Source: UBA6055 sp965203755 (GTDB lineage: Bacteria > Chloroflexota > Anaerolineae > Aggregatilineales > Phototrophicaceae). From it: a DNA stretch of 64,000 nucleotides. A program made the translations under genes and the position numbers. Shown here piece after piece: positions 18,105 to 26,011 of this stretch. The stretch covers positions 2,418,001-2,482,000 of the forward strand of contig OZ241910.1 of NCBI GenBank assembly GCA_965203755.1. The letters are read 5' to 3'. Position 1 is the first letter of the stretch. The number at the start of each line of letters is the position of its first letter. A model generated the notes under the pieces. It was not told the DNA's origin. It searched no databases and saw only the letters and a list, made by a program, of their open reading frames with translations.

Positions 18105-18133
18105 TTGCGCTATCGCGGAACCGACCTTATGAT
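18105..18133 (+). promoter_or_regulatory. promoter ahead of the 18.2-kb small gene
   Basis: TTGCGC (18105-18110), a 17-nt spacer and TATGAT (18128-18133) precede an unusually strong AAGGAGGTGG ribosome site at 18152-18161. The expression signals are good although the gene they drive is broken. Confidence 0.5.
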
Positions 18134-18163
18134 AGAATATACGTTCCTATCAAGGAGGTGGTT

Positions 18164-18318
18164 ATGACGGCGATTGATTTTGAAAAAGCGCGCGGCTTTG
18201 TTTATCGCGCCGGCAGCCCGAAGGTCACTGGGTCGATCAGCACAATCTGAAGCAGTGGCAGCCGATGACAACGATCAATGTCCTGCTGGCCTTGCGCCGC
18301 TATGGCAGATGGACTTAG
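18164..18318 (+). pseudogene. frameshifted small gene of unknown function
   Basis: Translation from the ATG gives MTAIDFEKARGFVYRAG, then stops after 28 codons. Shifting frame once near 18217 continues as PEGHWVDQHNLKQWQPMTT and further to a stop at 18318. The result would be a coherent protein of about 51 residues with sensible composition. A single missing base in the GGCAGCCC area would explain the break. The promoter and the near-perfect Shine-Dalgarno suggest recent inactivation or a sequencing error. The family is not recognised. Confidence 0.45.
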
Positions 18319-18381
18319 AATTTGCCCGGCTGTGCTATACTCCGAATGCAGATCGTCTGAAATCATCATGGAGCCGACTCG

Positions 18382-19203
18382 GTGTCGATTGACTACATTA
18401 TTGAATACGACTGTGCGCCCAAGCAAAAATTAACCGCCGCCGGCATTCTGGAGCGCATCAAGGAAAGGGAGCGCGCCGAAGCGGTCATTCAATGGTTCCG
18501 CGCAGCCGGGGATACGCGGCCGCCAGCGCAGATGGGCTTTGAGTTCAGTCGCAATACACCTGATGAACAAGGGAAAAAGAAGGTGATGGTTGTACAGGAT
18601 TTGCTCGACCATGCCGCTGATCTTGACCGACTGGCGCATCACTGCCGGGCTTGCCCGGCGAATCGCGCGCGGCGTCCCTTTGGCTGTATGGGCTTTATTC
18701 ACTATCCTATCTCGGCGCGGGCTGAAATCTGGCTGCTGGAACGGCTGCCGGCGCCGGACGAGCCCCTGGTATGGCTGCTGCTGAAGCAGGGAATCCAAAA
18801 GTTTGGTTATGACGGCGCGTCGGTAAGCGCCTTGCGCGCGATGGATAAGTTCAGTGAAGCCGGCGAACGGACTTACTTTGAACTGTCGGTTGCTCCCCAG
18901 CGTCGATTGGGCGAACTAACGGTATCGGGCGACCAAATGCTGGAAATGATATTTGGCGTTGGCGAGCGCATTATCCCAAATCATGCCGGCATTCTGCTGC
19001 TTTTCTTTCATGCGATTGACCGCGGTCTTGAGGCGGCGGAAATCCGCAGCATCTCGTCATTCGATGAAGATAGGCGCGGGAAAATGGCCTTTGCGATGAC
19101 CGCTGAACCTGATGATGATGAAAAAGCGCATCAGTTTTTGGCGTTTTTTCATGCTTTGTATCTGGCGTGGAAACTGAAGGTTTCTTTGTTTGTGGATGCT
19201 TAG
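18382..19203 (+). CDS. conserved-looking protein of unknown function with Cys cluster
   Basis: 273 residues from a GTG start (GTG TCG ATT GAC TAC). It is soluble, with no signal peptide or membrane segment. A possible metal site lies about residues 88-103 (HHCRACPANRARRPFGCMG), where three cysteines follow a His pair. The rest is a mixed alpha/beta protein with a long helical C-terminus (HQFLAFFHALYLAWKLKV). No family was recognised. It lies just after the frameshifted small gene, on the same strand. An upstream TTGACA-like box was not found. Confidence 0.65.
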   Translation: MSIDYIIEYDCAPKQKLTAAGILERIKERERAEAVIQWFRAAGDTRPPAQMGFEFSRNTPDEQGKKKVMVVQDLLDHAADLDRLAHHCRACPANRARRPFGCMGFIHYPISARAEIWLLERLPAPDEPLVWLLLKQGIQKFGYDGASVSALRAMDKFSEAGERTYFELSVAPQRRLGELTVSGDQMLEMIFGVGERIIPNHAGILLLFFHAIDRGLEAAEIRSISSFDEDRRGKMAFAMTAEPDDDEKAHQFLAFFHALYLAWKLKVSLFVDA

Positions 19204-19282
19204 TTTCGCTGTTTTGCGCGCGCCGGCTTGACGCGGGAAGGATGCTGTGGATCGATCTCAAGCGAAACCGCTTGGACCAAAA

Positions 19283-19411
19283 CTAGCCTCGTGTGGCAAG
19301 CGCCAGCAATGCCAACGTTGCTAATATGATGGCAATCGCCAGCACAGCGTAGAATTTCGCAAACTGTTTGCGGGCATCCGAGCCTTCTTTGAAAATGTCA
19401 GCTAACTTCAC
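19283..19411 (-). CDS. 42-residue single-pass membrane miniprotein
   Basis: A GTG start at 19411 preceded by AAGGA encodes MKLADIFKEGSDARKQF, then one clear transmembrane helix (FYAVLAIAIILATLALLAL) and a short TRG tail. A charged cytoplasmic N-terminus plus a C-terminal helix is typical of small regulatory membrane proteins. The function is unknown. The ATG two bases upstream runs straight into TGA, so GTG is the only usable start. It is divergent from the arylsulfotransferase gene across a region with a hairpin and palindrome. Confidence 0.6.
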   Translation of the reverse strand: MKLADIFKEGSDARKQFAKFYAVLAIAIILATLALLALATRG

Positions 19412-19446
19412 ATGATTATCCTTAGACGTTGTGGACAGCCTCACTG

Positions 19447-19478
19447 TGTTAGCCTAATCCAATTTTCCTAGGCTGACA
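19447..19478. repeat. 10-bp-stem hairpin between divergent genes
   Basis: TGTTAGCCTA (19447-19456) pairs with TAGGCTGACA (19469-19478), with one G-U, around a 12-nt loop. There is no T-tract on either side, so a protein-binding site or RNA structure is more likely than a terminator. Confidence 0.45.
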
Positions 19479-19505
19479 ACGGCTCCCATGCAGCATTTTT
19501 GACGC

Positions 19506-19534
19506 TTGACAAATGCAAATGATTTGAATAGATT
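19506..19534 (+). promoter_or_regulatory. promoter for arylsulfotransferase gene
   Basis: A perfect -35 TTGACA (19506-19511), a 17-nt spacer and TAGATT (19529-19534) place the start of transcription near 19541. Confidence 0.65.
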
Positions 19535-19541
19535 TATCCGT

Positions 19542-19553
19542 GCGGATATCCGC
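19542..19553. promoter_or_regulatory. 12-bp palindrome at the predicted transcription start (candidate operator)
   Basis: GCGGATATCCGC is a perfect palindrome lying at about +1 to +12 of the predicted arylsulfotransferase promoter, where a bound repressor would block initiation or clearance. No regulator gene is adjacent. Confidence 0.4.
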
Positions 19554-19617
19554 TTGCCTTGGGGTATCGGCGCGCAAAAGAAACACCGGTTAGTCTGCCG
19601 AAAGGATCAATATACCC

Positions 19618-21016
19618 ATGCTTAACATCAACCGAAAGCTGCTGATTATGCTTGCTTTGCTGCTGACATCTGTTTCGGCGCTGGCGCAGGAAAGAACCGT
19701 CGGCCTTATGGTGAACACCGCCGGCGCTTACGATGGATATGTTCTGTTTACACCGATGACCGATGAATCAGTCTACTTGATGGACAATGACGGGCGGATC
19801 ATACATACCTGGCATATCGAAGAGACGCGCGGTGTCAGGGAGGCGCATCTGTTTGAAAAGGGCAATCTGGTCGTCGTCGCCGGCGCCAGAGATGCCGTTG
19901 ACACATCGCTTATGCCGGAAACTTATCGTCCTGACAGAAGCATACGGGAATATACATGGGACGGTGAATTGGTCTGGGAATACCAGTTCATCGGTGCCAA
20001 GACCCATCAGCATCATGGGATTGACATCATGCCGGACGGGAACATCCTTGTAATTGCTTGGAACTATCATTCGCTGGATGAAGCAGTTGAGATGGGGCTG
20101 GATTCTCAATTCGTCGATGCCGAGTTTAAGGACCATCCCTATCTGCTTCCCGACGTCATCATCGAGATTGATCCTTCGACCGATGAATGGGTCTGGCAGT
20201 GGGATGCTTGGGATCATCTGGCGCAGGATTTTGACCCTGGCTTGCCCAATTACGGCGTCATCGCGGAGCATCCGCAGCGCATTGACATCAACTATCAGTC
20301 GCATTTTCTAAAAGGGACGACAGCCGGGAATAATAAAGGTCCTGGCAATTGGATGCACACCAATTCGGTCAACTATAGCCCTAAACTGGATCAGATTGTG
20401 CTAAGCGTGCGGAACTTTGATGAATTCTGGATCATAGACCACAGTCCGTCGTCGGTGGGTTCGGCTGGCGATCTGCTGTATCGCTGGGGCAATCCATTTG
20501 CCTATGGGGGGGGGGCTGGAGGATCGTCAGCTGTTTGCCCAGCATGACGTTCACTGGATTGATGCCGGTCTGCCGGGCGCGGGCAATATCCTCCTCTTTA
20601 ACAATCGAAACCGGACCAGCGCCGGTGAACCGTATTCTTCCATTCTGGAGTTGAAGCTCCCGCTGCGGTCTGACGGCAGCTACGATTGGGGTCAGGAAGC
20701 GGAAATCGTTTGGTCTTATGCCGCCGATGGGTTCCTTTCTCGCTTTGTCTCTGGTGTTCAGCGCTTGCCGAACGGCAATACGTTGATTACTGAAGGGGGT
20801 CCTGGGCGGCTGATTGAAGTTCGTCCCGATGGCGAGGTGGTCTGGGAATTTGTGAATCCCAAAACCAGGCCTGGCTTGATTAGACAGGGCGATCGGCCTG
20901 ATCCTAACAGCGCTACACTGGATCGGAATTCCTTGTTCCGCGTTCGCAAGTATCCGCCGGACTTCCCTGGTTTTGAGGGCAAGGACATGAGTCCCGGCGA
21001 ACGTCTGGTTGATTAA
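19618..21016 (+). CDS. secreted arylsulfotransferase-like protein, frameshifted at a G10 tract
   Basis: The frame from 19618 begins with a signal peptide (LLIMLALLLTSVSALAQE) and reads 309 codons. At 20506-20515 it meets ten consecutive G residues and terminates soon after at 20547. The second frame continues seamlessly as LEDRQLFAQHDVHWIDAG to 21016. A tract of nine G would fuse them into one protein of about 465 residues. Features of the ASST beta-propeller family include HQHHGIDIMPDGNILV, GNWMHTNSVNY and FAQHDVHWID, whose histidines are likely active-site residues. ASSTs move sulfate between phenolic donors and acceptors outside the cytoplasm. The break is either a homopolymer error or phase variation. 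PQQ-like/ASST-related roles remain possible. Confidence 0.8.
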
Positions 21017-21022
21017 CGCCGT

Positions 21023-21487
21023 TTATTCGGCTGCGTTGAGGAACTTCAAAGCGGCTTCGATGCTTTTCTTTGGGCTGATTTTAATTTGTTCGTCCAGCAC
21101 CGCGCCGTCCTCACCGATGATCCAGTGTGACCGGATGACTCCCTGATAGGTCTTGCCGTACATGGATCTCTCTCCCCATGCGTTCCAGGCTTCCAGAACT
21201 TGATGTTCCGGGTCGGACAGCAGGTCATATGGCAGTGATTCGGCTTCGATCCACTTGGCAAGCGTTGCCGGCGCATCTGGGCTAAGCCCAAGCACGACCG
21301 CGTTTGCCGTTTCAATTTGCAGGAAGTGATCGCGGAAGCCGCAAGCCTGTACGGTACAGCCGGAAGTGCCGGCCTTTGGATAGGCAAACAGCAAGACTTT
21401 CCGGCCGCGGTAATCGCTCAATTTCACTAGTTCGCCATGTTGATTACGCAATTCAAAATCCGGCGCCATTTCTCCTTCGCGTGGCAT
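21023..21487 (-). CDS. bcp: thiol peroxidase, BCP/PrxQ-type peroxiredoxin
   Basis: 154 residues, the usual BCP length. It reduces peroxides using thioredoxin. The peroxidatic and resolving cysteines lie five residues apart in GTSGCTVQACGFRD, the signature of 2-Cys atypical BCP. APDFELRNQHGELVKLSDYRG and VLLFAYPKA are the usual strand-1 and strand-3 motifs. There is no signal peptide, so it is cytoplasmic. It converges on the arylsulfotransferase with 6 nt between the stops. Confidence 0.95.
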   Translation of the reverse strand: MPREGEMAPDFELRNQHGELVKLSDYRGRKVLLFAYPKAGTSGCTVQACGFRDHFLQIETANAVVLGLSPDAPATLAKWIEAESLPYDLLSDPEHQVLEAWNAWGERSMYGKTYQGVIRSHWIIGEDGAVLDEQIKISPKKSIEAALKFLNAAE

Positions 21488-21579
21488 TTTTGAGTCCTTT
21501 CGTCAGCGGCAGTATGCACTCAAGATTATAGCCGATGATTCTAAGCCGGAGTCAAGCAATGCGCCGCTTTGGCGATGAT

Positions 21580-22674
21580 TTAGCCGCATTGAATCTCCTG
21601 CCGCGCCAAATCAATGCCGAGCCACATCGCTGCCGTCGCCTGCGCCGGCATCCTTAGATGCAGTTCAGCCGGGAAATGCGCCAGGAATTCGGCATCGGTT
21701 ATGATCGGCGCAGCCACGACGCTGCCGCGCAGGGTCTCATCGGCTGTCATAAAGGGGATGTCGCTGTCCTTTGCCGTAATCCGCTCATGCCATGCTGGGT
21801 CATGTATCAGCAGCAGGGCGCTGATCTCGGGGCGCAAGGTAAGCAGGTTGAGGATGATGCCTGTCAGATACAGCTGCGCTTTCCCGGCAGCCATTAAGCC
21901 TTGCAAATAAAGCAAAGCCGGATGTTCATAAAAGAAATCCCATCGCGGTGGCGCCGTCTGTTCGGGCATATTGAACATCTCTTCCAGCGTCTCGCGCCAT
22001 ACCTGATGTTTGACGCTCCATTCTTGCGGATGGGCGAAATCGGCGGTCGTCGGCTGGAACATCATCGCCGGCAGCACATGAAACAGCCCGCTGTCAAAGG
22101 CTGTTTTCTGCGAGCGCCGCGCCAGAATCGCTTTGTAGACTCCCCGATGATTGAAGACCGTCAGTGTGCCAATCCCGACCGCCGCGCTGCGCTTGAGGCC
22201 GCGCTTGAGGGCATGCTGCGGTTCAACCTGCCGATGATAGGTGGTTCGGGCAGGCGCGCGCATCCAGCCTTGGGCAGCGGCATCGCGCAGTTCATGCTCA
22301 AACGCGGCGCAGGTCGCCAGCATGTCATAATAACGGCCGATGGCGCCGCGCAGCTTGAGCGGATTGTCTCGAATATGCTTCAAGGTGAAGGTTGAGCCAT
22401 TGTACAAGCCGCGTTTGCTGTTTTGCAGGTCATGCAGATAGCTGTAATCATAAGCCGCAAAGTCGCGCTCCTCGACGGCTGGCAGCCAGGGATCAAGCAC
22501 ACTGTCCACATCCCGAACCTGCGCCGCCGCGGGATAATACACCGTGACCGGATGCTCGATGCCGTGCCGTGCGAAGGGCTCGCATTGATACAGGTGTTGC
22601 AGATAATCGGTGATGTTTTTGTAGGCGCGGCTGTCAAGCGGCATGGGACGCGCAGCTAACGGTGATCTATGCAA
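21580..22674 (-). CDS. protein of unknown function (364 aa)
   Basis: Not recognised. It is a soluble protein, mostly helical in the first 160 residues, with YCQ/His-rich patches. A beta-rich middle (AAVGIGTLTVFNHRGVYKAI then FHVLPAMMFQPTT) is vaguely reminiscent of a Nudix-like sheet but lacks the GX5EX7REUXEEXGU box. A helical C-terminus holds LILNLLT-like and ALLLIHDPAWHERI segments. The start could be the TTG at 22674 or the ATG at 22644 (MPLDSRAYKNITDYL); neither has a clear ribosome site. It is divergent from the small membrane gene at 22732, only 57 nt away. Confidence 0.6.
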   Translation of the reverse strand: MHRSPLAARPMPLDSRAYKNITDYLQHLYQCEPFARHGIEHPVTVYYPAAAQVRDVDSVLDPWLPAVEERDFAAYDYSYLHDLQNSKRGLYNGSTFTLKHIRDNPLKLRGAIGRYYDMLATCAAFEHELRDAAAQGWMRAPARTTYHRQVEPQHALKRGLKRSAAVGIGTLTVFNHRGVYKAILARRSQKTAFDSGLFHVLPAMMFQPTTADFAHPQEWSVKHQVWRETLEEMFNMPEQTAPPRWDFFYEHPALLYLQGLMAAGKAQLYLTGIILNLLTLRPEISALLLIHDPAWHERITAKDSDIPFMTADETLRGSVVAAPIITDAEFLAHFPAELHLRMPAQATAAMWLGIDLARQEIQCG

Positions 22675-22731
22675 TCGTTTGGACTTTGATTAAAATAATA
22701 ACGCATACCGATGTTAAAGGAATAGTTTGCA

Positions 22732-23196
22732 TTGCATCGCAAGTCGGGACATCCGAGCATTCACATTACGATTTGGATTTGTCTGGGCATCATTCTGCCT
22801 TTATTGCCGATATTATTGGGTATCCTGATAGCAATGCTTCAAAGGAAAGAAATCTTCTTTGCTGACCTGTTGGATGGGATTGAGTTGCTTCTTATATCGT
22901 TGGGATTAGTTACCGCTACAACCATAGATTTCTCGAAGGCCGAATTAGACTGGTCAAGCCGTTATCTATTGTTCTTTTTTATTCGATTCGCACTCATTAT
23001 TCTTGCCATAGCGAACTTGCTCCTGCTGACTCTCATCTATGTTAATAATCGGGTTGATGATTTGAGTTTTGATTCTGATTTGAGACTTATCTTTGCTTTC
23101 ATCGTAATTGTAATAGTAGCTCTGATTACCCTTCCTTTACAATTTTATATCGGATATACTCGTTATAAAAAGGATTCGGAGGAAACAACAGCATGA
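22732..23196 (+). CDS. four-helix membrane protein of unknown function
   Basis: 154 residues from a TTG start with AAAGGAA about 9 nt upstream. Predicted membrane segments are HITIWICLGIILPLLPILLG, DLLDGIELLLISLGLVTAT, FFFIRFALIILAIANLLLLT and LIFAFIVIVIVALITLPLQF, with short charged loops. The segment is visibly richer in A/T than its neighbours. It overlaps the following 51-codon gene by 4 nt (ATGA), so the two are likely translated as a pair. The function is unknown. Confidence 0.65.
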   Translation: MHRKSGHPSIHITIWICLGIILPLLPILLGILIAMLQRKEIFFADLLDGIELLLISLGLVTATTIDFSKAELDWSSRYLLFFFIRFALIILAIANLLLLTLIYVNNRVDDLSFDSDLRLIFAFIVIVIVALITLPLQFYIGYTRYKKDSEETTA

Positions 23197-23348
23197 ATTC
23201 TGGAACTCTTTTGATTCTTTTGATTCTTTCGATTCTTTTGATATTTTCGTTTCTAAGCGCCATTTTTGTCATTGTCTATGTTGTCCATGACATCAGAAGC
23301 GGCAATTATCGCAAGCTGCTGTCGACTCAAGATGAGCACGAACAGTAG
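23193..23348 (+). CDS. 51-residue single-pass membrane miniprotein
   Basis: It begins inside the stop of the previous gene (ATGA overlap) and encodes MNSGTLLILLILSILLIF, a continuing hydrophobic stretch, then a charged tail DIRSGNYRKLLSTQDEHEQ. The 5' end contains a short tandem repeat of TTTTGATTC units that codes for repeated Leu-Ile-Leu. It probably forms a complex with the four-helix protein. It is too short for standard ORF thresholds and easily missed. Confidence 0.55.
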   Translation: MNSGTLLILLILSILLIFSFLSAIFVIVYVVHDIRSGNYRKLLSTQDEHEQ

Positions 23349-23421
23349 CCTCATCTGTAAAAGTTGCGCACATCCCCGTCATTCGCGGCTGTCGGACAAG
23401 CGTCCCGCCAGCCAGCCCCTT

Positions 23422-24162
23422 TTAACGATAGAGCAGGTTGACGATTTCCTGCACGGTGTTTGCGTCAAGCCGATCCCGCGCAAAATAGCTGTCCCGCAAG
23501 CCATCAGGGAGTTGACTGGCATAGAGGACGGGAACAGCTGGCTCTTGCACGGTCAATTGTGTCATCGGCGGCGGCCAGGTAAAGACAATCACAGCATAGA
23601 TTGGAATCCCCGCCAATTTATAATCGCCCAGATATTCGCGGATATTCATCACATCTTCCACCACTTCGCGGGTGGGATTCCAGCGCATCGGCTTCCATTT
23701 GCCCTTGCTCTTGCGGGTAAGCCATTGTCCTTTTTCGTTGAAATACCGACCCTTGCGATTCGAAATGCGGAAAACCAGCAGCCCGTGCTTGCTCACCAGG
23801 ACGGCATCGACATATCCGATGGTCGCTTTGCTGATGTTGCGGATGAACACAAATTGCCGGTCGAGGCAAGCTGCAAGCTGTTCGCCTACCTGCCGGGCGA
23901 GGGGGTTGTCGGTTTTCCAGGTGACTGCCCGCAAGACCATCAGGCAGGCAGCGAACATAATGACGATGCCCAGCGACAGAATGACTTTTCGGGTGAGGTC
24001 ATAAACCTCGAAACCCGGGTTGGACTGCACCACCAGGCTGATGCCATGCAAGGCGAAACCCAGGGCCGACAAAGCGGCGCCCAACAAAAAAACAAGGGCC
24101 GCCGCCATCAAAAAATCCCGTGAACGCCGGCTTAGTTTGCGCGTTGGGGCTACATTCTGCAT
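23422..24162 (-). CDS. NERD-domain membrane-anchored protein
   Basis: 246 residues. Two N-terminal hydrophobic helices (FLMAAALVFLLGAALSALGF and VILSLGIVIMFAACLMVLRA) anchor it. Residues about 90-225 resemble a nuclease-related NERD domain: GEQLAACLDRQFVFIRN, GYVDAVLVSKHGLLVFRISN, YFNEKGQWL and PIYAVIVFTW. In NERD proteins the core D...(E/Q)xK pattern may act on DNA. Here the position usually Glu-x-Lys reads RISNRK, so nuclease activity is doubtful. It stands alone, converging on the small membrane gene pair. Confidence 0.7.
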   Translation of the reverse strand: MQNVAPTRKLSRRSRDFLMAAALVFLLGAALSALGFALHGISLVVQSNPGFEVYDLTRKVILSLGIVIMFAACLMVLRAVTWKTDNPLARQVGEQLAACLDRQFVFIRNISKATIGYVDAVLVSKHGLLVFRISNRKGRYFNEKGQWLTRKSKGKWKPMRWNPTREVVEDVMNIREYLGDYKLAGIPIYAVIVFTWPPPMTQLTVQEPAVPVLYASQLPDGLRDSYFARDRLDANTVQEIVNLLYR

Positions 24163-24298
24163 CGTCCTGGCCGCCCTGATTCCTGACTTATTCTACAATC
24201 ATAAATCATAGCTTATCCGCCAGCGTTGGTAAAATGCCCTCGGTCCTGAATCTTGTGGTACACTGAACATGAAGAGTTGGTTATTTGCGGTGAATGGG

Positions 24299-24766
24299 AT
24301 GCCCTACCTGATTGATGGACATAACTTAATCGCCCGATTGCCGGATATTGACCTGGAAGACCCGGACGACGAAGCCAAACTGGTGCTTAAATTGCGCGGA
24401 TTCGCTGCCAAACAGGGCAAGAAATGCACCGTGATATTTGATGGCGGCTTGCCCGGCGGCTGCTCATCTATGTCGACCAGGTCCGTCCAAGTGATATTCG
24501 CTTCGGCATTTCATGCCAGCGCCGACAGTCTCCTCAAGCAGCGCATCCGCAAAACGCGGGATGCCGCCAACTGGACCTTGGTGTCCTCCGACAATGAGGT
24601 GCTTGACTGCGCCCGAAGCCACAAAATGAAGCACATGACATCGGCGCGGTTCTCGCAGCAGCTGCGGCGCAAATCTCATCAGCAAGACCGGCGCGGCGAG
24701 GAGGTCCAGGTTCAGGTCTCCAAAGATGAAGTGGATGAGTGGCTTGACATTTTCGGCGGCGATTAG
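24299..24766 (+). CDS. NYN-domain (PIN-like) ribonuclease, YacP family
   Basis: 155 residues from the ATG of MPYLIDGHNLIARL. An upstream in-frame ATG at 24269 lies only 4 nt after a TACACT box at 24259-24264 and is less likely. The NYN fold is indicated by YLIDGHNL (first acidic strand), CTVIFDGGLPGG and LVSSDNEVLDCARSHKMK, with the aspartates expected to bind Mg2+. Members cleave RNA, and some act with ribosome-associated or tRNA-processing factors. It sits just upstream of three tRNA genes. Confidence 0.85.
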   Translation: MPYLIDGHNLIARLPDIDLEDPDDEAKLVLKLRGFAAKQGKKCTVIFDGGLPGGCSSMSTRSVQVIFASAFHASADSLLKQRIRKTRDAANWTLVSSDNEVLDCARSHKMKHMTSARFSQQLRRKSHQQDRRGEEVQVQVSKDEVDEWLDIFGGD

Positions 24767-24863
24767 ACCTTTGCCCAGTATCTCATGTTCGCGCTTTCCA
24801 GCCGTGCATGATGAAATTGTGACTTTACTTTGATGCCGAGCTACAGTAACATACGAGGGTATT

Positions 24864-24940
24864 CGGGGCGTAGCGCAGCCCGGCAGCGTGCACGGTTTGG
24901 GTCCGTGAGGTCCCCGGTTCGAATCCGGGCGCCCCGACCA
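24864..24940 (+). tRNA. tRNA-Pro (anticodon TGG)
   Basis: Acceptor CGGGGCG/CGCCCCG, anticodon stem CACGG/CCGTG around TTTGGGT, a T-arm with GGTTCGAATCC and an encoded CCA at the 3' end. Confidence 0.97.
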
Positions 24941-24957
24941 GCGGCGGGATCGTACAG

Positions 24958-25028
24958 GCGGGTATGGTGTAATGGTAGCACTCCACCCTTCCAAGGTGTC
25001 AGTACGGGTTCGAATCCCGTTACCCGCT
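24958..25028 (+). tRNA. tRNA-Gly (anticodon TCC)
   Basis: Acceptor GCGGGTA/TACCCGC, anticodon loop CTTCCAA and T-loop GGTTCGAATCC. CCA is not encoded, unlike the tRNA-Pro 17 nt upstream. The outermost pair of the anticodon stem appears to be a C-U mismatch. Confidence 0.95.
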
Positions 25029-25064
25029 TTGACCGCTTTTGATATTGACTTCAGTCCGCAAATC

Positions 25065-25137
<73 letters not shown>

Positions 25138-25189
25138 TCCTGCCTTGTCTGACGCTATCCTCACCACAGCCTGAATGCGGTGGACGGGC

Positions 25190-25993
25190 TTAATGCCAGC
25201 GGCGATGAGACTTGATTTGGTCATAGGCGGACTTGACTTCTTTGAAACGCTGTTCGGCTTTGGCTTTTTCGTGTTCGGTGACATCGGGGTGATACTTGCG
25301 CGCCAGCTTGCGGAAGGCCTCTTTGACGGCGGCTTGCCCGGCGCCAACTTCAATCTCTAATGCCAGATAAGCGGCATGAATCCGCTCGGCGGCGGGCATC
25401 TCGACCGGGTGAGTCTGCCTGGTGCGATAATGAAAACGCTGGCGGGCGCGTTCTTCATTGATGCGGCGCTGGAACTTGGGCGAGGCGATTTCCCCGATAT
25501 GCCAGCTTCCCTTGATGTTGGAATGGTATTCGCGGCGGCGCACCGAGACGGCGTCAAAGGGAAAATCCGCGGTGTGCCAGACATGATACTGGCTGCTTTG
25601 CATGGTTTCATCAAAGTTGACTTGAATCACGCGCAGCCGGCCCTCAATCAGACCAATGGCGTAAATGGCATCCTTGTTCAGGGCGCGCAAGTCGTCCTGC
25701 CAATCTTGCAGCTTGCCGGTATAGCCATCGGCGGGCAGCAGCGAGATATCAATCAAAAAGAGCGTCCCGACGCTGGCATGGCTGTTCTGCTTGAGAATCC
25801 CCTTGATGAAGCGGGATTTTGGCGCCTTGCTGACGACATACACATAGAGGCGGCTGTTCATCCAGGTTTCGACGATGACATCGGGTTCATGGCTGCGGGA
25901 TGTGATGCTGGCTGGCGGCTGCGCGGTCGCATATTTGACATCCTGTATATCGCGGAACTGCGCCTTGAGCCAATGGGCAACGGGATTTTCCAT
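25190..25993 (-). CDS. J-domain protein with unknown N-terminal region
   Basis: 267 residues. The last 65 residues are a DnaJ J-domain: IHAAYLALEIEVGAGQAAVK, FRKLARKYHPDV with the essential HPD tripeptide, and AEQRFKEVKSAYDQI. It should stimulate an Hsp70. The N-terminal 190 residues resemble no recognised domain; they contain YVYVVSKAPKSRFIKGIL and TLFLIDISLLPADG and may bind the client. A J-domain at the C-terminus without the G/F and zinc regions marks a specialised co-chaperone. It lies 18 nt downstream of the DsbA-like gene on the same strand, so they may be cotranscribed. Confidence 0.85.
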   Translation of the reverse strand: MENPVAHWLKAQFRDIQDVKYATAQPPASITSRSHEPDVIVETWMNSRLYVYVVSKAPKSRFIKGILKQNSHASVGTLFLIDISLLPADGYTGKLQDWQDDLRALNKDAIYAIGLIEGRLRVIQVNFDETMQSSQYHVWHTADFPFDAVSVRRREYHSNIKGSWHIGEIASPKFQRRINEERARQRFHYRTRQTHPVEMPAAERIHAAYLALEIEVGAGQAAVKEAFRKLARKYHPDVTEHEKAKAEQRFKEVKSAYDQIKSHRRWH

Positions 25994-26011
25994 TGTGCGC
26001 TTCTTTCCGGC

